A stretch of DNA of 12,776 nt, taken from assembly GCA_021737905.1 (NCBI GenBank), contig JAIPDA010000044.1, positions 1-12,776 on the forward strand, given 5' to 3'. Origin of the DNA: Rhodoferax sp. (GTDB lineage Bacteria > Pseudomonadota > Gammaproteobacteria > Burkholderiales > Burkholderiaceae_C). Positions 7,074 through 12,776 of this stretch are shown in pieces. Positions within the stretch are counted from its first letter, which is position 1; the number at the start of each line of letters is the position of its first letter. A program made the position numbers and the translations under genes. The notes under the pieces are model-generated. The model searched no databases, was not told where the DNA came from, and was given only the letters and a program-made list of their open reading frames with translations.

Positions 7074-7197
7074 GGGCGGGGATGGATCCCCGCATTCGCG
7101 AGGATGACGGAAATACACCGTCATGCCTGTTATTCGCCGTCATTCCTGCGAAGAGCCTGCCCTCGACCTGATCGGGGGCAGGAATCCATCCCCGCCC
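7074..7197. repeat. Palindromic REP-like intergenic repeat
   Basis: The outer arms GGGCGGGGATGGAT (7074-7087) and ATCCATCCCCGCCC (7184-7197) are exact reverse complements. Inside lie ATGACGG (7104-7110) and CCGTCAT (7118-7124) as a second exact pair, another CCGTCATTCCTGCGAAGAG block from 7138, and a small hairpin CCTGCCC...GGGGCAGG (7156-7182). The wording (CCGTCATTCCTGCG, GGCAGGAATCC) resembles abundant dispersed palindromes of proteobacterial genomes. It fills the gap between the fumarate-lyase-type gene and mnmA. It has no T-tract, so it is not a classical terminator. The repeat structure is seen; its dispersion in the genome is inferred. Confidence 0.7.
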
Positions 7198-7200
7198 TCT

Positions 7201-7222
7201 CGGCGCTTCCCGCGCCGATAAT
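7201..7222 (+). promoter_or_regulatory. Candidate mnmA promoter (-10 GATAAT) with small hairpin
   Basis: CGGCGC (7201-7206) and GCGCCG (7212-7217) form a 6-bp inverted repeat with loop TTCCC, followed by GATAAT (7217-7222) as a -10-like hexamer. The mnmA ATG begins 7 nt after it and no Shine-Dalgarno is visible, which would fit a leaderless message. No clear -35 element was found. Confidence 0.3.
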
Positions 7223-7229
7223 CCTTCCC

Positions 7230-8390
7230 ATGCAACAGGGAAACAAACAGCGCATCGTGGTGGGCTTGAGCGGCGGCGTGGACTCGGCCGTGACGGCGCA
7301 CCTGCTCAAGCAGCAGGGCCACGAGGTCATCGGCATCTTCATGAAGAACTGGGAAGATGACGACGACAGCGAGTTCTGCTCATCCAACATCGACTTTGTC
7401 GATGCCGCTGCCGTGGCCGATGTGCTGGGCATCGAGATCGAGCATGTCAACTTTGCCGCCGACTACAAGGACCGCGTGTTCGCCGAGTTCTTGCGCGAAT
7501 ACCAGGCCGGCCGCACGCCCAACCCCGACATCCTGTGCAACGCCGAGATCAAGTTCAAGGCGTTTCTAGACCACGCCATGCGCCTGGGCGCTGAAAAAAT
7601 CGCCACCGGCCACTATGCCCGTGTGCGCCTGAACGAGGCCACCGGCCTGCACGAACTGCTCAAGGGCCTGGACCCGGCCAAGGACCAAAGTTACTTTTTG
7701 CACAGGCTCAACCAGGCGCAGTTGTCAAAGACCTTGTTCCCGGTGGGAGAGCTGCACAAGACCGAGGTGCGCCGCATCGCCGACGAAATCGGCCTGCCCA
7801 ACGCCAAAAAGAAAGACTCGACCGGCATCTGCTTTATTGGCGAGCGGCCTTTCCGAGAGTTCCTTAACCGTTACATCGCCAAAGCCCCCGGCCCGATCAA
7901 GAACGACAAAGGCCGCGTGCTCGGTGAACACGTGGGCCTGAGCTTTTACACGCTGGGTCAGCGCCAGGGCCTGGGCATAGGCGGCGTCAAGGCCAAAGGC
8001 GCCGAGCTCAAAGCCATTCAGGCCCAGGGCCAGCGTGGTGCCGGCGAGCACGAACCCTGGTTTGTGGCGCGCAAAGACTTAGAGACCAATACGCTCTGGG
8101 TGGTGCAGGGCCACGACCACCCCTGGCTGCTGTCCACCGAACTCAGCGCGCAAGACTGCAGCTGGGTCGCCGGCAGAGCGCCGGACCCGGGCACCATGGC
8201 AGCCAAAACCCGCTACCGTCAGGCCGACGCCGCCTGCGTGCTGCACGCCGTCAGCGCCACGCAGTGCGAGTTGCATTTCGAGCAAGCCCAATGGGCCGTC
8301 ACGCCAGGCCAATCCGCCGTGCTGTACCAGGGCGAGGTGTGCCTGGGCGGCGGTGTGATTCATGGCAGCAATGTGAGGAACGGCGGCTGA
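7230..8390 (+). CDS. mnmA: tRNA-specific 2-thiouridylase MnmA
   Basis: A 386-residue enzyme that puts sulfur on U34 of tRNA-Lys, -Glu and -Gln, using ATP and sulfur delivered by the Tus/IscS relay. The ATP-binding PP-loop is GLSGGVDS (residues 12-19). The catalytic cysteines are C103 in NPDILCNAEIKF and C201 in DSTGICFIGER. HYARV and DQSYFLHRL are further family signatures, and the C-terminal beta-barrel ends in GGGVIHG. Start ATG 7230 gives the canonical N-terminus KQRIVVGLSGG. An upstream in-frame extension to 6993 runs through the repeat and the previous gene and is rejected. In E. coli mnmA follows the NUDIX gene nudJ; here about 4.5 kb of catabolic genes lie between the two. Confidence 0.97.
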   Translation: MQQGNKQRIVVGLSGGVDSAVTAHLLKQQGHEVIGIFMKNWEDDDDSEFCSSNIDFVDAAAVADVLGIEIEHVNFAADYKDRVFAEFLREYQAGRTPNPDILCNAEIKFKAFLDHAMRLGAEKIATGHYARVRLNEATGLHELLKGLDPAKDQSYFLHRLNQAQLSKTLFPVGELHKTEVRRIADEIGLPNAKKKDSTGICFIGERPFREFLNRYIAKAPGPIKNDKGRVLGEHVGLSFYTLGQRQGLGIGGVKAKGAELKAIQAQGQRGAGEHEPWFVARKDLETNTLWVVQGHDHPWLLSTELSAQDCSWVAGRAPDPGTMAAKTRYRQADAACVLHAVSATQCELHFEQAQWAVTPGQSAVLYQGEVCLGGGVIHGSNVRNGG

Positions 8391-8446
8391 GTTTTCGGTC
8401 TCGCGCAATCAGTTCTTTTGCCATCGACGGAAGTCCAAATAGCTAT

Positions 8447-8510
8447 GGGAATTAAAATCCCCTGCTGGTTGACAAAAAATTTTATAATCCGTAGTTCGTC
8501 AACTAAGGAG
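8447..8510 (+). promoter_or_regulatory. Promoter/operator region and RBS of the XRE-PIN operon
   Basis: A perfect TATAAT is at 8483-8488. A perfect TTGACA lies at 8469-8474, but only 8 bp separates them, too short for one promoter, so the working -35 is unclear. Several dyads overlap: the imperfect GGGAATTAAAATCCC (8447-8461), GTTGAC/GTCAAC (8468-8473 and 8498-8503), and TAGTT-CGTC-AACTA (8492-8505), which covers the predicted start of transcription. A strong RBS AAGGAG (8505-8510) stands 6 nt before ATG 8517. Autorepression by the encoded XRE-HTH protein is the natural reading, but inferred. Confidence 0.55.
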
Positions 8511-8516
8511 CAAGCC

Positions 8517-9572
8517 ATGATTCACGATCGAATCCACCGCGCACGGGTGCTCAGGGGCTTAAGCATGGAGGCCCTCGCTTTCAGTTTGGGCGACATCAGT
8601 AAACAAGGGCTCAGTAAGTTTGAAAAGGGATTGTCGAAGCCAAATTCGACCCGGATTCTTCAGTTGGCCAAGGCTCTGAACGTCAAACCCGAATACTTCT
8701 TCCGTTCAGACGCCATTGAATTGGCTCCGCTCGAATTTCGCAAACTGTCCAAAATGTCTCAAACGCGACAGGCGTCTGTGCGCGAAAAAATGCGGGATCA
8801 TCTAGAGCGTTATGAATCGCTGGAACGCTGCTTTGAAGCTGAAACCATGGTCGAAGTCTTGCCGGCTCAATCGCTGCCCGTTGCAAGCGCGGATGACGCT
8901 GAAATAGCCGCACAGCAACTGCGGGAAAATCTGCAAATTGGCAATGACGCCATTGCCCACCTGGCCGAGTTACTGGAAGAAAACGGCATCAAGGTTTCCC
9001 TGCTGGATGGGCCGGAAGATTTTGATGGTGCTTGCGCTGCCACGCATGACAACCAGCACGTGTTGATAGGCCTGAATCGTCAGCGTCCGGGTGAGCGCGT
9101 TCGTTTCACTGCTGCGCATGAGTTGGGCCATTGGGTCATGGCCTTGCCTGACGGCATGGAAGAGAAAGTCAAAGAGGCCTGCTGCCACCGGTTTGCCGGC
9201 GCGTTTCTCTATCCAAAGAGCCGGGTGCTTCAGGACTTCGGAAGCCATCAACGTGCGCGAGTTTTTCCTGCCGAACTGCTGAACGCCAAACTGCGTTACG
9301 GCGTGTCCATGCAAGTAGCTTTACGTCGCTTGAAAGACTTGCGTTTGTTAACCGATGCCGGCTACACCCATGCCATGGTCGAATTCAGCAAAAAGGGCTG
9401 GCGTAAACAAGAACCTGAAACGCTGGCCTGCGAACACCCCCGGCGCTTCGAATCTCTGGTTTACAGGGGATTGGCTGAAAACCTGTTTACGCCGTCGCGC
9501 GCTGCTGAATTCTTGCAGTGCAGCGCGGGGCAGCTGGACCCTCGGCTTGATCGGTTTCCAGAAAGCGCATGA
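8517..9572 (+). CDS. XRE-family HTH / ImmA-IrrE (M78) zinc metallopeptidase fusion protein, putative antitoxin
   Basis: A 351-residue protein of the COG2856 type. Residues about 4-60 form an XRE helix-turn-helix (RIHRARVLRGLSMEALA, ISKQGLSKFEKG, ILQLAKALNVKPEYFF). A linker follows, then an ImmA/IrrE-type peptidase domain with the zinc motif HELGH (H201, E202, H205) and a probable third ligand E220 in KEACCHRFAGAFLYP. The C-terminal part has the family's YGVSMQVALRRLKDL and GWRKQEP segments. Relatives cleave or antagonise repressors on phage or ICE induction, or serve as antitoxins. It overlaps the PIN gene by 4 bp (ATGA 9569-9572), so the two act together. ATG 8517 is chosen over the upstream in-frame reading from 8418 because of the strong AAGGAG and the HTH beginning right there. 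Base composition is visibly more A/T-rich than the neighbours, suggesting transfer. Confidence 0.9.
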   Translation: MIHDRIHRARVLRGLSMEALAFSLGDISKQGLSKFEKGLSKPNSTRILQLAKALNVKPEYFFRSDAIELAPLEFRKLSKMSQTRQASVREKMRDHLERYESLERCFEAETMVEVLPAQSLPVASADDAEIAAQQLRENLQIGNDAIAHLAELLEENGIKVSLLDGPEDFDGACAATHDNQHVLIGLNRQRPGERVRFTAAHELGHWVMALPDGMEEKVKEACCHRFAGAFLYPKSRVLQDFGSHQRARVFPAELLNAKLRYGVSMQVALRRLKDLRLLTDAGYTHAMVEFSKKGWRKQEPETLACEHPRRFESLVYRGLAENLFTPSRAAEFLQCSAGQLDPRLDRFPESA

Positions 9573-10060
9573 CACAACAGGTCTACATCAGCGATACCAA
9601 CATCTGGATTGACTTCCGTAACGCGGGGCTTCTTGATGCGATGTTTGGCCTGCCCTTTACGCTGTGTTGTACAGACTTTGTCTTGGATGAACTAAACGAC
9701 TTTGACCACAAGCATCTTCGTAAACGGGGCCTGGTGGTCAAAACACTGGATGAGCAGGCCACTGCAGCCCTGTTCACAGCGATGCAGGCACACAACAACA
9801 GCTCATTGGCCGATGTCTCCTGCTACCAACTGGCTTGCCAAACAGGCTATGCGCTGCTCACGGGTGATGGGCGTTTGCGCAAGCAGGCAAAAGCTGACGG
9901 CTTGCATGTGCATGGTGCACTTTGGTTGCTGGATCAATTAGTTGATTACAAAGTGATCAAACCCAAAGAAGCCGCCAGCGGCTTGCAAAGCATGTTGGCG
10001 GCAGGCGCACGGCTCCCAGAGGCTGAGTGTCAGGGCCGCTTGGCCGTGTGGGCAGTCTGA
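9569..10060 (+). CDS. PIN-domain protein, putative RNase toxin
   Basis: A 163-residue PIN-fold protein. All four acidic residues expected of an active Mg2+-dependent nuclease are visible: D9 in YISDTNIWIDF, E41 in FVLDELNDF, D82 in SLADVSCYQLA, and D100 in LLTGDGRLRKQA. The C-terminal 35 residues after LVDYKVIKP extend beyond a minimal PIN domain. The start codon overlaps the stop of the XRE-ImmA gene (ATGA), giving translational coupling, as in toxin-antitoxin pairs. There is no VapB-like partner; the XRE-ImmA protein would be the regulator or antitoxin. The fold is well supported. Toxicity and the RNA target are not shown by sequence. Confidence 0.85.
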   Translation: MTQQVYISDTNIWIDFRNAGLLDAMFGLPFTLCCTDFVLDELNDFDHKHLRKRGLVVKTLDEQATAALFTAMQAHNNSSLADVSCYQLACQTGYALLTGDGRLRKQAKADGLHVHGALWLLDQLVDYKVIKPKEAASGLQSMLAAGARLPEAECQGRLAVWAV

Positions 10061-10100
10061 GCCTCACCGCCCCAGGACTTAAATACCGTCTTCAACCGCT

Positions 10101-10775
10101 CTACGGTGTGGCGCCACTTGGCGGCACGGGGTTGGCAGGCGGTGTGTTGCAAACCAAATAAGCCGACCTCGTTGAACGCATGGCGCGTTTTTGCCCTTGG
10201 GCAATCGCTTCGACGGTGCGGTTGATCGCGTTGATCTGGTAGTAGCGCGGGGTTTTGCTGGGGGAGTAGTCCGACTCGGTGACATGCCGCACGGCCGGCG
10301 TCCAGCCCTTCCAGGTGCAGTAGCGCTCCCACAGGTCTTGGGGCGAGGGGAATTCGGCGAGCGTGAGGTTGGTCTCCAGCACGCCATTAGCCAGGGTAGC
10401 GTCACGGAACACAAAACCGTCGCCATTGCTTGAAAAGCAAAAAGGCACGTTCAACAACGCGGCGTAGTTGATGGCTTGGGCCATGCCTGCGCCCATCGCA
10501 TGGTTGTTGTCCTTGGCTTCGATGGTGGCTATGGGGATGTTGGCTTTGTAAAACAGCGCGTAATCAGCCCGCAGAACGGTGGTTTGGTCGCGGTGTGATT
10601 TGTTGCCGCGCACGCTGACCCGACCAGCGCGCAGCGGAAACTCGCGGTAAATCTGGTCCATGCCGTTCCAGCCCGCCCGCTCCATGGCCGGGCGGATGAA
10701 CTTGTCGCAGATGTCGCTCTCACTGAGAGTGGTTTTGTTCAATTTCGAGACCGAGCTTGATACCCATTGGGCCAA
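10101..10775 (-). pseudogene. hsdR: Truncated type I restriction enzyme R subunit (hsdR remnant)
   Basis: About 220 residues remain of a protein that is normally about 800 or more. The nuclease domain is intact: KFIRPAMERAGW near the start, then LRADYALFYKANIPIATIEAKDNNH with the PD-(D/E)xK residues D, E and K, and VPFCFSSNGDGFVFRD. The link to the helicase (YYQINAINRTVEAIAQGQKRAM) is present. Where LLVMATGTGKT (Walker A) should follow, the reading changes near 10180 to unrelated residues and stops at 10103-10101. No helicase sequence follows in any frame up to the PIN gene. The likely start is a TTG, either at 10775 or, judging by family N-termini, at 10742 (NKTTLSESDIC). It converges on the XRE-PIN operon, so deletion or replacement of the 3' part is inferred. 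Confidence 0.85.
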
Positions 10776-10781
10776 TGAGTG

Positions 10782-10800
10782 CTAAAGAATTATTTCTTAG
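10782..10800. repeat. Imperfect inverted repeat upstream of hsdR remnant
   Basis: CTAAAGAATTATTTCTTAG is a 19-bp near-palindrome with arms CTAAAGAA and TTTCTTAG, placed just upstream of the hsdR remnant start. It may be an old operator or promoter element of that gene; on the minus strand it contains AATAAT. Weak evidence. Confidence 0.3.
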
Positions 10801-10820
10801 CGGCCAGCAATTACTCATCA

Positions 10821-10846
10821 AAGAAAAAGCCGCGCGAATGAGCGGC
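10821..10846 (-). terminator. Second (distal) intrinsic terminator after ssb
   Basis: Read on the minus strand, stem GCCGC / GCGGC (10846-10842 and 10833-10829) with an 8-nt loop is followed by TTTTTCTT (10828-10821). It lies downstream of the proximal terminator and would back it up, insulating the hsdR remnant from ssb transcription. Confidence 0.6.
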
Positions 10847-10864
10847 GCAGCAGTTGCCAAAATG

Positions 10865-10889
10865 AAAAAACCCGCCGGCATCAAGCGGG
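10865..10889 (-). terminator. Intrinsic terminator of ssb
   Basis: On the minus strand CCCGC (10889-10885), a 9-nt loop and GCGGG (10875-10871) form a GC stem directly followed by six T (10870-10865). It starts 30 bp after the ssb stop codon. Confidence 0.75.
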
Positions 10890-10919
10890 CGAGTTCGGAC
10901 GTGTGAGCTTCAAAGCGCT

Positions 10920-11411
10920 TTAAAACGGAATGTCGTCGTCCATGTCGTCAAAACCGCTGGCGGCTTTGGACGGTGCAGCACCCGCCGGGCGCTGGGCCGG
11001 GGCTGCTGCCGCAGGGCGCGAATAGCTTTGGCGCTCGCCGCCGTCTGAGCTTTCTGCGCGGCTGCCACCCATGCCTTCGCGGCTGCCCAGCATTTGCATC
11101 TGGTCGGCGCGGATTTCGGTGGTGTATTTTTCAATGCCGTCTTTGTCGGTCCACTTGCGGGTGCGCAAGCTGCCTTCGACATAAACCTGCGAGCCTTTGC
11201 GCAGGTACTGTCCGACGATCTCGGCCAGGCGACCGTTGAAAACCACGCGGTGCCACTCTGTGGCTTCTTTCATTTCGCCGGTTTGCTTGTCTTTCCACTT
11301 GTCGGTGGTGGCGATGGTGACGTTAGCGAGCTGGTCGCCGTTGGGAAAGGCGCGCATTTCGGGGTCACGCCCCAGGTTGCCGACGATGGTGACTTTGTTG
11401 ACAGATGCCAT
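10920..11411 (-). CDS. ssb: Single-stranded DNA-binding protein
   Basis: A 163-residue SSB that coats single-stranded DNA as a tetramer in replication, recombination and repair. The OB-fold covers about residues 3-110 (NKVTIVGNLGRDPEMR, NVTIATTDKWKDKQTGE, EWHRVVFNGRLAEI, GSQVYVEGSLRTRKWTDKDG). A Gly/Ala/Pro/Ser-rich linker follows. The acidic protein-interaction tip DDMDDDIPF ends the chain, so the gene is complete. The RBS AGGAGA (minus strand, 11424-11419) stands 7 nt before the ATG. It follows the MFS permease gene by 25 bp and is probably cotranscribed; terminators lie just downstream. Confidence 0.98.
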   Translation of the reverse strand: MASVNKVTIVGNLGRDPEMRAFPNGDQLANVTIATTDKWKDKQTGEMKEATEWHRVVFNGRLAEIVGQYLRKGSQVYVEGSLRTRKWTDKDGIEKYTTEIRADQMQMLGSREGMGGSRAESSDGGERQSYSRPAAAAPAQRPAGAAPSKAASGFDDMDDDIPF

Positions 11412-11436
11412 GTTATGTTCTCCTAATGGTCTCAGT

Positions 11437-12750
11437 TTAACTGGCGGCCTTGGCGTCGGCTACCCCGGCCGGGGCTGCCGGCAGGTCATAGCGCCCGGGC
11501 GCCCGCATGGGCCAGGCCAGCAGCAGCCACAGCAGCATCAGGCCGGCACAAACCATGAAAAGCGCTTGTGCCCCGGCGGTTTTGGCCAGCCAGCCGCCGA
11601 CGGCACCGCCGGCAAAAAAGCCCAGCGACTGCAGGGTGTTGTAAACCCCCAGCGCTGTGCCACGCGCATGCTTGGGCGCCAAACGCGAGGCCAGGCTGGG
11701 CTGGCAGGACTCCAGAATATTGAAGCCGCAGAAAAAGACAAACAACAGCCCCGCCAGCAGGCCCAAGCTAGGGGTGCCGCCGGCCGCTTGCTGCGCTGTC
11801 CACCACAGGCCCAGCTGCACCAGCAAAATCACCCCGACAGAGCCCAGAAAAACCGCGCGCAGATAGCCCAGCCGCTCCAGCGGGTACAGCGTGACGCGCA
11901 GCACGACAAACGAAGCCACCACCGCCGGTGTGTAAACCTGCCAGTGCGCGTCTGAGTCCAGGCCGGCTTGCACCAGCAGCGCAGGGATGGCGATCCACAT
12001 GGCCAATTGCACTGCATGCAGCACAAACACGCCCATGTCCAGCCGCAGCAGCGCCGGGTCACGCAGCACCAGCGCCAGCGAGCCGCGGGGGCGGTGCACA
12101 GGTTGCGCCGGCTCGGGCGGCACCCACCAGATCACGACCGCGATGCCGATCAGCGCAAAAAAACCGGTCAAAGTGAAGAGTCCGGTCAAGCCGATGTGCG
12201 AGACCAGCAGCGGCGCAATGATGAGCGACACGGCAAACATCAGGCCGATGCTCACGCCCACCAGCGTCATGGCCTTGGTGCGCACTTCGTCACGGGTCTG
12301 GTCGGCCAGCAAGGCGCTGACGGCCGCCGAAATAGCGCCGGCCCCCTGCACCGAGCGGCCGATGGTCAGCCAGGTCAGGTCAGCCGCCGCCATGGCAATG
12401 AAGCTGCCCAGCGCGAACACCAGCAGCCCGAAAATGATGACACGCTTGCGGCCCAGCCAGTCCGAGGCCATGCCAAAGGGGATTTGCAGCAGCCCTTGCG
12501 TCAGGCCATAAATGCCCATGGCCAGACCCACGCGGGCCGGGTCATCGCCGCCGGGGTAGCGCGAAGCCTCCAGCGCAAACACCGGCAGCACCAGAAACAG
12601 CCCCAGCATGCGCAGCGCATAAATCGATGACAGCGAAAAGCTCGAACGGAGCTCAGCAGGTGTCATGGGGGTGTCTGGAGGAATGGGGCGCACGTCAGCT
12701 GTGGGGCAGTAAGGGGTTGGCGTAAAAACCAAAGGGCTATTGTTACTCAT
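11437..12750 (-). CDS. MFS transporter, YajR-like
   Basis: A 437-residue inner-membrane permease with about 12 hydrophobic segments. The first (SSIYALRMLGLFLVLPVFAL) begins near residue 42. Motif A, GMASDWLGRKR (residues 93-103), sits in the loop after segment 2. Other visible blocks are GRSVQGAGAISAAVSALLAD and GFNILESCQPSLASRLAP, as in YajR-type drug/H+ antiporter relatives. The C-terminal YAM domain of E. coli YajR is absent. The first 28 residues are hydrophilic and proline-rich; Met29 (MTPAELRSSF) is a possible alternative start, but neither has a strong RBS. It precedes ssb by 25 bp in the same direction. Transported compound unknown. Confidence 0.9.
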   Translation of the reverse strand: MSNNSPLVFTPTPYCPTADVRPIPPDTPMTPAELRSSFSLSSIYALRMLGLFLVLPVFALEASRYPGGDDPARVGLAMGIYGLTQGLLQIPFGMASDWLGRKRVIIFGLLVFALGSFIAMAAADLTWLTIGRSVQGAGAISAAVSALLADQTRDEVRTKAMTLVGVSIGLMFAVSLIIAPLLVSHIGLTGLFTLTGFFALIGIAVVIWWVPPEPAQPVHRPRGSLALVLRDPALLRLDMGVFVLHAVQLAMWIAIPALLVQAGLDSDAHWQVYTPAVVASFVVLRVTLYPLERLGYLRAVFLGSVGVILLVQLGLWWTAQQAAGGTPSLGLLAGLLFVFFCGFNILESCQPSLASRLAPKHARGTALGVYNTLQSLGFFAGGAVGGWLAKTAGAQALFMVCAGLMLLWLLLAWPMRAPGRYDLPAAPAGVADAKAAS

Positions 12751-12776
12751 AGCGCCGCCTGGCCGCCAATACGCCG

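Noticed and set aside
5722..7143. 473-codon minus-strand frame opposite the fumarate-lyase-type gene
   Set aside because: It is a shadow of a gene with clear superfamily motifs; its own translation shows no domain and is rich in His, Gln and Val as expected from antisense reading.
6993..7229. N-terminal extension of mnmA
   Set aside because: In frame but passes through the previous gene and the palindromic repeat; MnmA proteins begin close to the PP-loop, matching ATG 7230.
9569..10060. Classical VapC of a VapBC pair
   Set aside because: No small VapB-like antitoxin precedes it; the partner is a 351-residue HTH-zinc protease fusion.
10030..10332. 100-codon minus-strand frame between the PIN gene and hsdR remnant
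   Set aside because: It overlaps both the PIN gene end and the hsdR remnant in another frame; no recognisable family, so it was not called as a gene.
11968..12630. Plus-strand frame opposite the MFS gene
   Set aside because: Gln/His/Arg-rich antisense of hydrophobic transmembrane codons; no domain.

Overview
The window looks like chromosomal DNA of a high-GC betaproteobacterium, most likely a Burkholderiales member of the Comamonadaceae type (Polaromonas/Rhodoferax/Acidovorax-like). This is inferred from GC-rich codon use, from the style of the protein families, and from an MFS permease followed by ssb at the right end. No rRNA, tRNA, CRISPR array or complete insertion sequence was seen.

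Left part (1-7065), catabolism. A partial CoA-acylating methylmalonate-semialdehyde dehydrogenase (mmsA, minus strand) is divergent from a LysR-type regulator. Between them lies a perfect 9-6-9 bp palindrome, a good operator candidate. Downstream of lysR, all on the plus strand, come a NUDIX hydrolase, a hot-dog-fold (MaoC/FAS1-like) acyl-CoA hydratase, a family III CoA-transferase, a CitE-like CoA-ester lyase that overlaps the transferase by 4 bp, and a fumarase/aspartase-superfamily enzyme. CoA-transferase, hydratase and CitE-like lyase together match the itaconate (or mesaconate) route to acetyl-CoA plus pyruvate via citramalyl-CoA. The fumarate-lyase-type enzyme is an unassigned addition.

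Middle (7066-8390). A palindromic, REP-like intergenic repeat separates the catabolic cluster from mnmA (tRNA 2-thiouridylase). A NUDIX gene (nudJ) lies directly before mnmA in E. coli, so the catabolic genes may have been inserted into an older nudJ-mnmA pair.

Accessory islet (8391-10775). A visibly more A/T-rich two-gene operon has a strong RBS and a palindrome-rich promoter. It encodes an XRE-HTH/ImmA-type zinc protease fused protein and, with a 4-bp ATGA overlap, a PIN-domain putative RNase with all four expected acidic residues. The architecture suggests a toxin-antitoxin or stress/phage-response module. Facing it is a decayed type I restriction gene (hsdR). It keeps the PD-(D/E)xK nuclease domain but breaks off just before the helicase Walker A motif. 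The module probably sits in the wreck of a restriction-modification island.

Right part (10776-12750). Two tandem intrinsic terminators end the ssb transcript. ssb is preceded by an MFS permease 25 bp upstream, and both are on the minus strand.
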